From: Devosia lucknowensis
Lineage (GTDB): Bacteria > Pseudomonadota > Alphaproteobacteria > Rhizobiales > Devosiaceae
Assembly: GCF_900177655.1 (NCBI RefSeq)
Contig: NZ_FXWK01000002.1
Location: 806,001 to 870,000 of the forward strand
Direction: 5' to 3'
DNA: 64,000 nucleotides
This document shows positions 44,279 through 52,844 of this stretch, in pieces. Within the stretch, counting starts at the first letter, position 1; each line of letters starts with the position of its first letter. The notes under the pieces were generated by a model that saw nothing but the letters and a program-made list of their open reading frames with translations, was not told the origin of the DNA and ran no database searches. A program made the translations under genes and the position numbers.

Positions 44279-45364
44279 ATGAACAAGACTGTTGCAAGGT
44301 TTGTCGGCGTGCAGGCCGTCACCATGCTGCCCCTGATGATGGCGTCGACGGCGGCGGGGACCGCGGGCGCACTGGCGCAGGAGGCGGTGTGCGATACCGC
44401 CTCGCCATCGGTCATCTGCGAATTTGTCAGCGCGGAGGACCTTGTCCACGTGCCCGATACCAAGTGGGTCCTGGTCAGCAGCTACAGCACGGCCGGGCGT
44501 CCGGGCGAGGGCTTGATGCTCGTCGACAGCACGACGCGTGAAAGCCAGGTCGTCGAATGGACCACGGCCGATGCGGCTGGCCCCGAGGGGTGCCCCGGTC
44601 CGCTCGAGCAGGCCGAACTGTCGCCGCATGGCATCGCCATTGGCCCGGGCGAGGGCGATGCCCTCAAGGCCTATGCCGTCAATCATGGCCGCCGCACCAT
44701 CGAGATGTTCGATGTCACCACCGGCGGTGAGGTGCCGCAGTTTGCCTGGAGCGGCTGCGTTGTGCTGCCCGCCAGTGTCAATCCCAATGCTGTCGCGCCG
44801 CTGCCTGACGGCCGCCTTGCGGTCAGCTCGTTCCTCGTCAATGGCGACGATGCGGCGACCGAAAAGTTCTTCGCCCAGGAGAATACCGGCTTCATCGCGC
44901 TCTGGGATCCGGCCAGCGGCTGGTCCGAGATGGCTGGCAGCGAGGCCTCGGGCAATAATGGCGTCGCAGTCTCGCCCGATGGCAAATATCTCTTCTTTGC
45001 CGCCTGGTCGGGCATGGAAGTCGTGCGCCTGACGATCGATGCCATTCCCTACGAGCGCGAGTCCATCCCGGTCGACTTCCTTGCCGACAACATGCATGTC
45101 GGTCGTGATGGCCAGCTGCTGCTTGCCGGCCAGTTCTCCGATCTCGATGGTGGCTTCAGCTGCATTGCCGGCCCGGATTCGCCCTGGGTGTGTCCGCTCG
45201 ACACCAAGGCGGTGAGCATCGATCCGACCACGCTCGAAGTCACCGAACTCTTCACTCTCGCTGGCTCGCCCGAGTTCGGCGCCGGCACGACGGTGCTTGA
45301 TCTGGACGATGAATACTGGGTCGGCACCTTCCGCGGCAACGCCATCGCTCGCGTCGCCCGCTGA
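44279..45364 (+). CDS. secreted SMP-30/paraoxonase-like beta-propeller
   Basis: A 361-residue exported protein; residues 1-34 form a signal peptide ending AGALAQ. The mature part is a six-bladed propeller of the SMP-30/arylesterase type: SPHGIAIGPG, AYAVNHGRRTIEMFDV, SVNPNAVAPLPDGRLAVSSF, NNGVAVSPDGKYLFFAAWSG and VDFLADNMHVGRDG, where the His and Asn residues are the expected calcium and catalytic ligands. Lactonase activity is possible but unproven. AGGAGGG gives a strong ribosome site that can pair with CTCCTACC 60 bases upstream. Terminator follows. Confidence 0.85.
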   Translation: MNKTVARFVGVQAVTMLPLMMASTAAGTAGALAQEAVCDTASPSVICEFVSAEDLVHVPDTKWVLVSSYSTAGRPGEGLMLVDSTTRESQVVEWTTADAAGPEGCPGPLEQAELSPHGIAIGPGEGDALKAYAVNHGRRTIEMFDVTTGGEVPQFAWSGCVVLPASVNPNAVAPLPDGRLAVSSFLVNGDDAATEKFFAQENTGFIALWDPASGWSEMAGSEASGNNGVAVSPDGKYLFFAAWSGMEVVRLTIDAIPYERESIPVDFLADNMHVGRDGQLLLAGQFSDLDGGFSCIAGPDSPWVCPLDTKAVSIDPTTLEVTELFTLAGSPEFGAGTTVLDLDDEYWVGTFRGNAIARVAR

Positions 45365-45382
45365 GCCGATCCGATCGCATTG

Positions 45383-45417
45383 CGAAGGCCCGTCGGCGAC
45401 CCCGGGCCTTTTTCTTG
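45383..45417 (+). terminator. terminator of the propeller gene
   Basis: AAGGCCCG / CGGGCCTT around a 10-base loop, followed by TTTCTTG; with the paired TT the T-run is five long. Confidence 0.85.
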
Positions 45418-45535
45418 TCGCGGCCGAAGAAGCGATGACCAGGAGCAGATAAAATGTCGAACCGGCCGGATCAGCTTCGTCGTCCTGCCGAAACGGGCAG
45501 TGGCGTGCTGTCCGATAGCAAAGGGAAATCAAGCG

Positions 45536-46093
45536 ATGCGCAAGGTTACAGCCGGTCTTTTTCATTCCGTCGATGGCGTGGTGCAGGATCCGTTCAAGTT
45601 CCAGTTCGACAGCTTTGACGATGAACTGGGGCAGTTGCTCACCGGCGTCGAGGGCAAGGTCGATACGGTGTTGATGGGGCGCAAGGGCTGGTCGGAATGG
45701 GCCGGGTACTGGCCCAAGGCGGAGCAGGACATGGACTTCGCCCAGTTCATCAATGCCGTGCCCAAGCATGTCGCGTCCAGCTCGCTCAAGGCGGCCGACA
45801 TGGCACAATGGTCCAATTCCAGCCTGATCGAGGGCGACTTCCTCGACTATGTCCGTGCGCTCAAGGCGCAGCCGGGCGGCGAGATCGGGGTCATGGGTGG
45901 CATTTCCCTCGTGCGGCAGTTGCTGTTTGCCGGGCTGATGGACGAGCTGTCGCTCATCACCCATCCGGTGGTTGCCGGGCAGGGCCGGCATCTGTTCGAG
46001 CCATCGGACCCGACCACCCGTCTCGAACTCCTGCGGTGCGAGACCACGTCCAAGGGCAATGTGGTGCAGGTCTATCGCCGCCGGATCGATTGA
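45536..46093 (+). CDS. dihydrofolate reductase family protein
   Basis: A 185-residue protein of the RibD C-terminal/DHFR-like fold: MRKVTAGLFHSVDGVVQDP (the usual N-terminus), TVLMGRKGWSEWAGYWP, then GGEIGVMGGISLVRQLL (NADPH-binding Gly run) and LSLITHPVVAGQGRHLF. True DHFR activity is unlikely; the group is of unknown substrate. The VOC gene follows after 38 bases, probably in one transcript. Confidence 0.92.
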   Translation: MRKVTAGLFHSVDGVVQDPFKFQFDSFDDELGQLLTGVEGKVDTVLMGRKGWSEWAGYWPKAEQDMDFAQFINAVPKHVASSSLKAADMAQWSNSSLIEGDFLDYVRALKAQPGGEIGVMGGISLVRQLLFAGLMDELSLITHPVVAGQGRHLFEPSDPTTRLELLRCETTSKGNVVQVYRRRID

Positions 46094-46131
46094 GCGGAAA
46101 CGCGCGTTGCTCCGCAAGGAAGGGGAAAAAC

Positions 46132-46494
46132 ATGTCGAAACCCATGACCGTCCAGGGCATCTATGCCTGTATCGCCGTGTCCGACTTCGAGGCCGGAGTC
46201 GATTTCTACATTCGCCTCATGGGTCGCGAGCCCGATGACCGGCCCATGGATGGCCTTGTGCAATGGCGTCGCGACGGCGGCTTGCAGATCTGGCGCGACG
46301 TCGCCCATGCCGGGCACAGCCGCACCACCATCGTCGTGCCCGTCATGGCCGATGAGAGGGCGCGGCTTGAGGCGGCGGGCATCGCGCTCGGACCAGACAT
46401 GGCGGGAGATTGGGGCATCGTTGCACAGATCGAAGATCCCGACGGCAACCAGGTGACCCTCGCCGAACCGCCCAAGGGGTTTGTCGGGAACTGA
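46132..46494 (+). CDS. VOC-family (glyoxalase-like) protein
   Basis: A 120-residue vicinal-oxygen-chelate domain: QGIYACIAVSDFEAGVDFYIRLMGREPD, LQIWRDVAHAGHSRTTIVVPV, and IAQIEDPDGNQVTLAE-like ending (VAQIEDPDGNQVTLAEPP). Only one clear metal ligand pattern is visible, so enzymatic activity is uncertain. AAGGAAGGGG precedes the ATG. Confidence 0.9.
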   Translation: MSKPMTVQGIYACIAVSDFEAGVDFYIRLMGREPDDRPMDGLVQWRRDGGLQIWRDVAHAGHSRTTIVVPVMADERARLEAAGIALGPDMAGDWGIVAQIEDPDGNQVTLAEPPKGFVGN

Positions 46495-46545
46495 TCGCAC
46501 GACGGCCGCTCCTGTTGAGCGGGCGCGGCCCAGGCAAGGTGTGTC

Positions 46546-46566
46546 CCTCCCCCTATCCGGGGGAGG
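46546..46566. repeat. GC hairpin after the DUF3445 gene
   Basis: CCTCCCCC / GGGGGAGG around TATCC, directly beyond the stop of the minus-strand DUF3445 gene. It resembles the core of the REP-like elements at 37905 and 48536. No U-tract. Confidence 0.45.
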
Positions 46567-47469
46567 TCAGGTGAGGGCACACCCTGCTATCGCCCGTAGC
46601 CGGTTCAGCACCCGTTCCTTCTCCTGCGTCAGACCTTTGTAAGCGAGCTGCTCGGGCGTCAAAGCCGCGATCTGTTCTGCCAGCGAGACAGCGATGTGGG
46701 CGCCGTTCACATGCGTGTCCAGCCGTTCGATGGGATCGAGAGAAAGGCGGATCGAAAAGGCGATCGCGCCGGTGCGCGGCAGCTTGCGCAGGGTTTGTCG
46801 TTCGACGCGCAGATAGACCGGGTCGGCGCGTTCGCCTGTGCCGAAGCGCTGCTCACCCGGTCCGGACAGGTCGGGGTGGAACAGCCTTGCGTCACCATAA
46901 AGCGAGAAATTCCAGCGAATCATCGGGGTTTCCGGTCGCATGGCGTCGAACATGCGCGCCATGATTTCGGCCTGGCGCGTCCCCGGTCCGAAGCCGGGCA
47001 CCGGCGCGTGGATGTCGGCCAGCACTTTTCCCATTTTCTCGGACAGTGTCCAGGACGAGGGGAAACAAAGCGAGGCGGCCGTCAGGCGCCATCCTTCGGG
47101 GCTGCGTTGTAGTAGCAGCAGGTCGTCCTGCACCAGTTGCGAAGCGATCAGCAGCGGGCTTGCCTCGGTCTGCAGTTGGACAGTTCCACTCCCTGCGATT
47201 GCCATGCAATCGGGGCTGTTATGTCGCCATAGTTCGGGAAATCGCCTGGGCAGATGCGTCACCAGCAGGTCGAGCAATTCCTTCTGGGCCGGTCGGCTCC
47301 CGGGCTCCTCGGCAAAGACCGCGTCCCGCCTGTCTTCAAGCAGTTGAGCCTTCTCGGCCAGCTGGCCTGGCATGGCGGCGTCGGGTTCGAGCCATTGCTC
47401 GGGGTCCAGTGGCTGCGTGCCGATCCTGAACAGGGGCGACGAGCCGTCATAGGGCGTCGGCATGCTCAT
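46567..47469 (-). CDS. DUF3445 / haem-dependent oxidative N-demethylase-like protein
   Basis: A 300-residue protein of the DUF3445 family, which includes the alpha subunit of haem-dependent oxidative N-demethylase. Family features are GTQPLDPEQWLEPD, ASPLLIASQLVQDDLLLLQR, LCFPSSWTLSEKMGKVLADIH and YLRVERQTLRKLPRTGAIAFSIR. A role in demethylating small amines is suggested by the family only. Its start overlaps the marR stop by 4 bases. Confidence 0.82.
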   Translation of the reverse strand: MSMPTPYDGSSPLFRIGTQPLDPEQWLEPDAAMPGQLAEKAQLLEDRRDAVFAEEPGSRPAQKELLDLLVTHLPRRFPELWRHNSPDCMAIAGSGTVQLQTEASPLLIASQLVQDDLLLLQRSPEGWRLTAASLCFPSSWTLSEKMGKVLADIHAPVPGFGPGTRQAEIMARMFDAMRPETPMIRWNFSLYGDARLFHPDLSGPGEQRFGTGERADPVYLRVERQTLRKLPRTGAIAFSIRLSLDPIERLDTHVNGAHIAVSLAEQIAALTPEQLAYKGLTQEKERVLNRLRAIAGCALT

Positions 47470-47909
47470 GCGTCTGCCGCCTCCCGCGCCACCAGCGTTG
47501 CGATGATGCGTTTGATCAGCGCGAAATACTGCGCGCTCTCCGCCTCGGAAAGCCCGTCGAGAGCAATGGCGTTGATCCGTTCCGCGGCCGCCTCGACATC
47601 GGGCAGCTTTGCCCGCGCTGCCGGCGTCAGGGTCACGAGCTGCGATCGGCCGTCATCAGGGTTGGGGCGCCGGCTGACCAGTCCGTCGCGCTCCATGCGG
47701 TTGAGGGTGGCGGTCATCGTCGCCTGTTCGACCCCGGCCCGCTCGGCAATGGTCTTCTGGCTGGCTTCGCCATGTTCGAGCGCCAGCAGCACCGGCATAT
47801 GTGCCGGCATCAGCCCGATCTGCGCAAGGTGCCGCTCCAGTTCGCGCACCAGCAGGCGGCCGGCCCAGTTGGTCAGATAGCCAACGGATGTATCGCGATT
47901 CAAAGCCAT
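47466..47909 (-). CDS. MarR-family regulator
   Basis: A 147-residue winged-helix repressor: LTNWAGRLLVRELERHLAQIGLMPAHMPVLLALEHGEASQ, then AERAGVEQATMTATLNRMERDGLVSRRPNPDDGRSQLV (recognition helix and wing). It is translationally coupled to the DUF3445 gene and divergent from the cytochrome b561 gene, across a 75-base gap holding an inverted repeat. Confidence 0.95.
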   Translation of the reverse strand: MALNRDTSVGYLTNWAGRLLVRELERHLAQIGLMPAHMPVLLALEHGEASQKTIAERAGVEQATMTATLNRMERDGLVSRRPNPDDGRSQLVTLTPAARAKLPDVEAAAERINAIALDGLSEAESAQYFALIKRIIATLVAREAADA

Positions 47910-47914
47910 TTACA

Positions 47915-47944
47915 TAGCATGCTCAGTAATTATATAGTGTGCTA
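47915..47944. promoter_or_regulatory. candidate MarR operator
   Basis: TAGCATGCT and AGTGTGCTA are inverted repeats (7 of 9 matches) separated by 12 AT-rich bases with TATATAGT. Located between divergent marR and cytochrome b561 genes, a typical MarR operator position. Binding is inferred. Confidence 0.5.
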
Positions 47945-47984
47945 AGTATATCGCCATTCCCCCGCGCAGCAAGGGAGACGTTCC

Positions 47985-48512
47985 GTGCCTTTGAAAAGCT
48001 CCACAAGTCGTTATGGTGCCATAGCAGCCAGCATCCACTGGCTGTCCGCGATTGCGGTCATCCTCATGCTGGTCAGTGGCCTCGTCATGGGCAATGAGGA
48101 CGATCTCGTGCCCCGTCTCCTGCCATTCCACGTCGCACTGGGTGTTGTCGTCGGCCTCCTGACGCTTTTTCGCGTGGTCTGGTGGTGGCTTTTCGATAAG
48201 CATCCCCAGCCCGTTGCAGGCACCAGTCGCATGCAGGAATGGGCCGCACGGCTCGTGCATCTGGGCTTGTATGTCGCCATACTTGTCATGGTCGCGTCAG
48301 GCGTCGCCACCGTGGCGCTGACCGGCGCGGCTCCTGCCATCTTCGGGGGCGGTCCCTTGCCCGAATTCGACGACGTCGCGCCGTATGACATGCACGAATT
48401 GATGAGCCGCCTGCTCATCGTGCTCGCCCTTGGCCATATCGGGGCGGCCCTGTTTCACCAGTTCATCAAGCGCGACGGACTGATCGGGAGGATGCGAGTG
48501 GGCAGTCGGTAA
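47985..48512 (+). CDS. cytochrome b561-family protein
   Basis: A 175-residue di-haem membrane protein with four hydrophobic segments. YGAIAASIHWLSAIAVILMLVSGLVMG holds the first His; PFHVALGVVVGLLTLFRVVWWW the second; MQEWAARLVHLGLYVAIL the third; and MHELMSRLLIVLALGHIGAALFHQF the last, as in YceJ-type cytochrome b561. The start is GTG after AAGGGAGACG. A link to DUF3445 electron supply is inferred from the shared divergent region. Confidence 0.9.
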   Translation: MPLKSSTSRYGAIAASIHWLSAIAVILMLVSGLVMGNEDDLVPRLLPFHVALGVVVGLLTLFRVVWWWLFDKHPQPVAGTSRMQEWAARLVHLGLYVAILVMVASGVATVALTGAAPAIFGGGPLPEFDDVAPYDMHELMSRLLIVLALGHIGAALFHQFIKRDGLIGRMRVGSR

Positions 48513-48535
48513 TGGCTGTGACTGGGCGATCTCCT

Positions 48536-48624
48536 CATCCGGCGCTACGCGCCATTCTTATTCCTCTCCCCATCGGGGAGAGATGGCTCGGCGGAGCCGG
48601 GTCGGCGAGGGGGATTGTCTGATC
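48536..48624. repeat. REP-like intergenic element, copy 2
   Basis: Contains CTCTCCCCATCGGGGAGAG (hairpin), GGCTCGGCGGAGCC (hairpin) and GGCGAGGGGGATT. The block order matches 37905-37985. It lies between convergent genes. Confidence 0.55.
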
Positions 48625-48652
48625 ACGCTCGGAGCGGGTGTGCTTCTTAAAC

Positions 48653-50026
48653 TCACTCCACCCGCATGGCCGGCAGTTGCCGCCCATTCTGGAACAGGGT
48701 CAGGCTTTTCGCCACGCCGTCTGCCACCTCGAACGTGATCTGGGCCTCGACGGCCCGGTAGAAAAACGCCGTTTCGCTTTCGGGAAAGATTTCGAGGGCA
48801 GGTTGCCCGGTCAGCTGCGCGTAAATCCTCCCATCGTCCGTGGTGATGGTCATGACCACGCCCGGCGCCATCACATAGTCACCCACATATCCTTCGAGAA
48901 GTGTCGGATCGATCTCGGCGACCTCGCGTGCCTTGGGTTGTTCGCGCAGGGGCAGGGAGGGATCGAGCAGGTGCATGCCGATATCGTTGATACCCTGTTC
49001 TGTAGACATGTTGGAGAGCACGACGACGCCATTGCCCGAATTGCGCTCGAAACCGGCAAAGCTTGCAAATCCACCGGTGCGGCCGTTGTGCCAGACAATC
49101 TCGCCCGATCCGGTGGGCGTGATGAACCAGCCGAGCCCGATGGAGCCGCTGTCGCCGATCGGCCGGACGCGTTCAAGCATCTTGTCGAAGCCGGGCTTCA
49201 ACTCCGTTTCCGTCGCACCGCTGGCTGCGGCAATGAATTTGATGAGGTCGGCGGCGGTCGTCACCAACGCCCCGGCAGGCGCCACCGCGTCGAAATCCCA
49301 ATAGGGCACGGGATCGCCCGACCCGTCATGGCCGATGGCCATGCCCTCGGGCAGTTCGGCCCCAAGCGCGAGGCGTGAGCTTTCCATGCCCAGCGGCATC
49401 AGCACCTCGTCCTCCACCGTCTTGGCATAGGGCTCACTTGTGACGCCCTCGATGATCTCGCCGAGCAGGGCGACGCCGACATTGGAATATTCGAAGCCTT
49501 CGCCCACCGGCCGCGCCAGCTGCTGTTCGCGCAGCCAGGCGAGCAGTTGCTCGTCGGTATAGCCGGAATAGGGATTGTCGAAGCCGCGAGACAGGATTTC
49601 GGGCGGCAGGCCGGTAAGCCCCGACATGTGCGAGGCGAGGTCGAAGGCCGTGATCGGCTTGTCGGAGGGGGGAACCGCAGTGCCTTCGGGCAGGTAGTCG
49701 GTGATCGGTGCGTCGAGGTCGATCTCGCCCTCCAACGCAAGCTGCGCCAGGACGAGACTGGTAAACACCTTGGTGATGGACCCCGCCTCGAAGGGGGTGA
49801 ATTCGTTGATCGGCGCGGGGTCGTCGCGCCCGAGCGTGCCATGAGAGACAAAGCGCGTTTCACCGTTCTCGATCACGGCCACGGCAATGCCGATGCTGGC
49901 CCCGTCGCGATCGATGCGGTCGGCCAGGATCTGCGAGATTTCGCCATTGTTGGGCATGGCTGCTTCCTGGGCAAAGGCCGTGGAAGCAAGGAGCGCGAAG
50001 GTCGCGGCGGCGAGGGCAGGCTTCAT
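48653..50026 (-). CDS. serine hydrolase, class C beta-lactamase-like
   Basis: A 457-residue exported protein; signal peptide 1-19 (MKPALAAATFALLASTAFAQ). The beta-lactamase-fold motifs are SITK (SxxK, catalytic Ser), YSN (YxN) and HNGRTGG (in place of KTG). After about residue 350 a separate beta domain (DPTLLEGYVGDYVMAPGVVMTIT) resembles DUF3471. Such proteins are usually D-aminopeptidases or esterases, not resistance enzymes. Confidence 0.92.
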   Translation of the reverse strand: MKPALAAATFALLASTAFAQEAAMPNNGEISQILADRIDRDGASIGIAVAVIENGETRFVSHGTLGRDDPAPINEFTPFEAGSITKVFTSLVLAQLALEGEIDLDAPITDYLPEGTAVPPSDKPITAFDLASHMSGLTGLPPEILSRGFDNPYSGYTDEQLLAWLREQQLARPVGEGFEYSNVGVALLGEIIEGVTSEPYAKTVEDEVLMPLGMESSRLALGAELPEGMAIGHDGSGDPVPYWDFDAVAPAGALVTTAADLIKFIAAASGATETELKPGFDKMLERVRPIGDSGSIGLGWFITPTGSGEIVWHNGRTGGFASFAGFERNSGNGVVVLSNMSTEQGINDIGMHLLDPSLPLREQPKAREVAEIDPTLLEGYVGDYVMAPGVVMTITTDDGRIYAQLTGQPALEIFPESETAFFYRAVEAQITFEVADGVAKSLTLFQNGRQLPAMRVE

Positions 50027-50086
50027 GAAAAAGTCTCCGGCGTCAGTCCGATAGGAGCATAACGCCGGAGAGCGGATATGGATCGC

Positions 50087-50620
50087 TTACTTGGCGGCCT
50101 TGGCCATGGCGATGGAGTCGAGAATGACCTTCTGCGCATCGGCGAGGTTGCCGATCCGGTCGATCTTGGCCCATTTGCCGGGCTCGAGATCCTTGTAGTG
50201 GGTGAAGAAGTGCTTCACGCGCTCGAGCTGGATTTCGGGGAAATCCTCGATGTCCTTGATGCCGTCATACATGCGGGTGAGCTTGGAGACGGGCACGGCG
50301 ATGATCTTCTCGTCCTGGCCGCCATCGTCTTCCATGAACAGCACGCCCACCGGACGCGAGCGCACCACGGCGCCGGGCACGAGTGGGCGCGAATTCATGA
50401 CGATGACGTCGAGCGGGTCGCCGTCGCCGCACAGGGTGTGCGGAACGAAGCCGTAGTTTCCGGGATAGCGCATGGGCGTGTAGAGGAAGCGGTCGACGAA
50501 CAGCGCGCCCGAGTCCTTGTCGATTTCATACTTGATCGGCTCGCCACCGAGCGGCACTTCGATGATGACGTTGAGGTCGTCGGGCGGGTTCTTGCCGGTT
50601 GGGATCGCGTCGATGTTCAT
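50087..50620 (-). CDS. ppa: inorganic pyrophosphatase, soluble family I
   Basis: Hydrolyses pyrophosphate in the cytoplasm. The 177 residues have [41 protein letters not shown] and [11 protein letters not shown] with the metal-binding Asp residues, then [15 protein letters not shown]. The open frame extends 25 codons upstream, but homologues start at MNIDAIPTG. Confidence 0.97.
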   Translation of the reverse strand: MNIDAIPTGKNPPDDLNVIIEVPLGGEPIKYEIDKDSGALFVDRFLYTPMRYPGNYGFVPHTLCGDGDPLDVIVMNSRPLVPGAVVRSRPVGVLFMEDDGGQDEKIIAVPVSKLTRMYDGIKDIEDFPEIQLERVKHFFTHYKDLEPGKWAKIDRIGNLADAQKVILDSIAMAKAAK

Positions 50621-50807
50621 GTTGTTGCACTTCGCCGTGGGGAGGAAATTGTCGGGGGCAGGTTCTGCCCACAATGGCATCCAAAGGCAAGGCACAAATC
50701 GGTCGCGGTGATTCGCTTCGGCCGCGGTTCGGAGGCATGGTCATGATGCCGGCGCATTGATCCCGATGATCGGCGGCGGTGCTGATCTGGCTGAGGGAGT
50801 CGACGTC

Positions 50808-51377
50808 GTGGCAAAGGTTAACAATGTGATAGCAATTTCGGCTCTGGTGCTGGTTTTCGGAGCAACTTCGGCGGCTGGACAATCAGGTTTTGTCAGCGCT
50901 TTCACAAATCTGGATCTTTCCAATGACTGCCTGGTGCTGGAAGCGGATGACTTCGGCGCGTCCTGGTCATGCCCGGGATACAAAGGTTTTCCGCTCAAGG
51001 TGCAGGAAGGCGATCTGCGCTTTTCGCTGGGCTATGGCTTCAATGCGGACGAAAATAGCGTTGGTTCCCAGACACTTCCGCCGTTCAATCGATTGGGCGA
51101 AAAGCTCGAATGGCGGTTGTCGAATGCGTCGGGCCGCTGGTTTCCGATCGCCACGATCGTGCGCTACCACACCGCCGATCCCGAGACCGGCGAGGATTCG
51201 GGACAGGTGCTGGTGGTCAGCCAGATTGCTGAGGGCAACAGCTGCCACATTGCCTATGTAGACGCCAAAGCCAATGCCGATGCCAATGTGCTTGCTCAGC
51301 AAGCTGCTGATAAGGCAGGAGATTTTGATTGCGCCAATGACGAGGTCGAGATCATCGGCGCTTTCGAGGCCTACTGA
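50808..51377 (+). CDS. secreted protein of unknown function
   Basis: A 189-residue protein. GTG start after GAGGGAG, then a signal peptide (AKVNNVIAISALVLVFGATSAAG). The mature part has Cys residues at LSNDCLVLEA, SWSCPGYKG, NSCHIAY and FDCAND, which could form two disulfides, and YRFSLGYGF-like and WRLSNASGRWFPIATIVRYHT beta-strand patterns. I do not recognise the family; similar small periplasmic proteins of unknown role are common in Devosia-like genomes. It converges on the TerB gene by 7 bases. Confidence 0.72.
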   Translation: MAKVNNVIAISALVLVFGATSAAGQSGFVSAFTNLDLSNDCLVLEADDFGASWSCPGYKGFPLKVQEGDLRFSLGYGFNADENSVGSQTLPPFNRLGEKLEWRLSNASGRWFPIATIVRYHTADPETGEDSGQVLVVSQIAEGNSCHIAYVDAKANADANVLAQQAADKAGDFDCANDEVEIIGAFEAY

Positions 51378-51823
51378 TCCTCGGGCTCTGCGGCCTGGCC
51401 TTTGATCTGGTTTCGCAGGATGGTCCGGTCCCGGCTCGAGACGCCGATCAGTTCAGCAATGCGCCAGACCATGTTGTCCTCGAGCTCGTGGTTGCGGCGA
51501 TCGGCGAAGACCACGGTCCACATCATGCGGATGATCTCGATGCGATCGCCCATCTCCAATAGGGTCAAGCCACTGGTAAACTTGTAGAAATCCACCGATT
51601 CGGCATCCTGCCGCGCGGCTTCGCGCACGAGCTTGTCCACGGCCTGTTCGTCGAGATCGTAATGGTCCATCAGCGCACCGCGGATGGCCTTGCGCTCGGC
51701 ATCCTGCATGGTGCCGTCGACGCCGGCCAGATGGACGAGCAATGCGGCCACGGCCAGTTTTGGGTCGTGCAGGTCGGCCGGCGCATCGGTTTTTGCGAAC
51801 AGACGGGTCAAGGCCTCGAACAT
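51371..51823 (-). CDS. TerB-family protein
   Basis: A 150-residue all-helical protein of the TerB (tellurite-resistance/DjlA N-terminal) family: AVAALLVHLAGVDGTMQDAERKAIRGAL, MDHYDLDE, then EIIRMMWTVVFADRRNHELEDNMVWRIAELIGVS. Conserved Asp residues of the family bind metal. Function here unknown; no other ter genes are near. A 43-codon upstream extension is rejected because homologues begin at MFEALTRLF. Confidence 0.88.
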   Translation of the reverse strand: MFEALTRLFAKTDAPADLHDPKLAVAALLVHLAGVDGTMQDAERKAIRGALMDHYDLDEQAVDKLVREAARQDAESVDFYKFTSGLTLLEMGDRIEIIRMMWTVVFADRRNHELEDNMVWRIAELIGVSSRDRTILRNQIKGQAAEPEDQ

Positions 51824-52003
51824 GGCGGTGGCTCCTGGGCGAAAATTTTCTGCCTGAACGGCTCGGGGAGAGCCTAGCCATAAGTGGCCGTAACTCAATG
51901 ATTCCGCGCCGGTTTCACGCTGTCTTGAGCAGGGATGATGCAGGCGAGCCACAGCATGAGCCCAGAAAAAGGACTCGACTCTTGCATCAAGCGGAGTCTA
52001 ATT

Positions 52004-52018
52004 GTTCTTGTTTTGTTC
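52004..52018 (+). promoter_or_regulatory. LexA (SOS) box
   Basis: GTTCTTGTTTTGTTC is an exact GTTC-N7-GTTC alphaproteobacterial LexA site. It lies 16 bases before the chosen imuA start, ahead of the DNA-damage-inducible mutasome. Confidence 0.9.
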
Positions 52019-52034
52019 ACATATGGGTCGGGCC

Positions 52035-52844
52035 ATGCAAACCCCAGATCGCCAACAGCGCCTTGCCGCGCTGCGGGACGTCATTGCCGATATCGAGCGA
52101 AAACCGGCGCTGGCGGAGATGCGTGACAGCCTTGATTCACAAGAAGAAAGCGATGCTTTTCCGACGCTTCCTGCAGGTCTGGTGCAGGAAATCTATGCCG
52201 ATGAAAGCCGCGATGGCGGGCTGGGTCTTGGCTTTGCGCTGGCCCAGGCCAAGAGCCTGCTGACGGAGCGGCGGCCCAGCGTCTTCTATATCCAGATGGC
52301 AAGCGACGCACAGACATTCGGCATGCCCTATGGACCGGGTCTGTCCTGGTTCGGAGTGGATCCAGGCGCCATGGTGATCGTGCGGACCGCCGACATGACC
52401 GAATTTCTGTGGGCGGCCGAGGAGGTGGTCTCCTGCCGCGCGGTTGCGGCCGTGGTCGCCGATGTGCGCGGCACGCCGAAACTGCTCAATTTCACTGCCA
52501 GCCGGCGGCTCAGCCTCAGGGCGAGCGCCAACGAGGTGTCGCTATTTCTGCTGCGCTACGGCCTGGGTGCGGAGAGCAGCGCCAGCCATCTGCGCTGGCG
52601 GATCCTGCCGCATCGAAGCGGCCGCCACCCCTATGACAATAGGGCTCCCGGCGCCCCGCGATGGCGCCTGAAACTCGAGAGAGGCCGGATCGCCGGACAG
52701 CGCAACGCGTGGTTTTTGGAATGGACAGACAATGGGCTTGCAGTCTTTAACTCACCGTCCGCCGGAAACCATGTTCGCACCCCGGCGTCGCTTCCTGGTC
52801 TTGTACCTGCCCTATTGGGCGACGGATTTTCTCAAGCGGGCTAA
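52035..52844 (+). CDS. imuA: SOS mutagenesis protein ImuA
   Basis: RecA-related partner of ImuB and DnaE2 in damage-induced mutagenesis. The 269 residues contain LVQEIYADESRDGGLGLGFAL, a degenerate Walker-like core region, SVFYIQMASDAQTFGMPYGPGLSWFGVDPGAMVIVR and CRAVAAVVADVRGTPKLLNFTASRRLSLRA. Start chosen as ATG 52035 behind the LexA box; ATG 52023 is also possible. The last 74 or more bases overlap the imuB reading frame, an unusually long overlap. Confidence 0.87.
   Translation: MQTPDRQQRLAALRDVIADIERKPALAEMRDSLDSQEESDAFPTLPAGLVQEIYADESRDGGLGLGFALAQAKSLLTERRPSVFYIQMASDAQTFGMPYGPGLSWFGVDPGAMVIVRTADMTEFLWAAEEVVSCRAVAAVVADVRGTPKLLNFTASRRLSLRASANEVSLFLLRYGLGAESSASHLRWRILPHRSGRHPYDNRAPGAPRWRLKLERGRIAGQRNAWFLEWTDNGLAVFNSPSAGNHVRTPASLPGLVPALLGDGFSQAG

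Noticed and set aside
45454..45618. 54-codon open frame with AGGAGC ribosome site before the DHFR-like gene
   Set aside because: Basic, Ser/Arg-rich product without conserved features, overlapping a real gene in another frame. A leader peptide cannot be excluded but support is weak.
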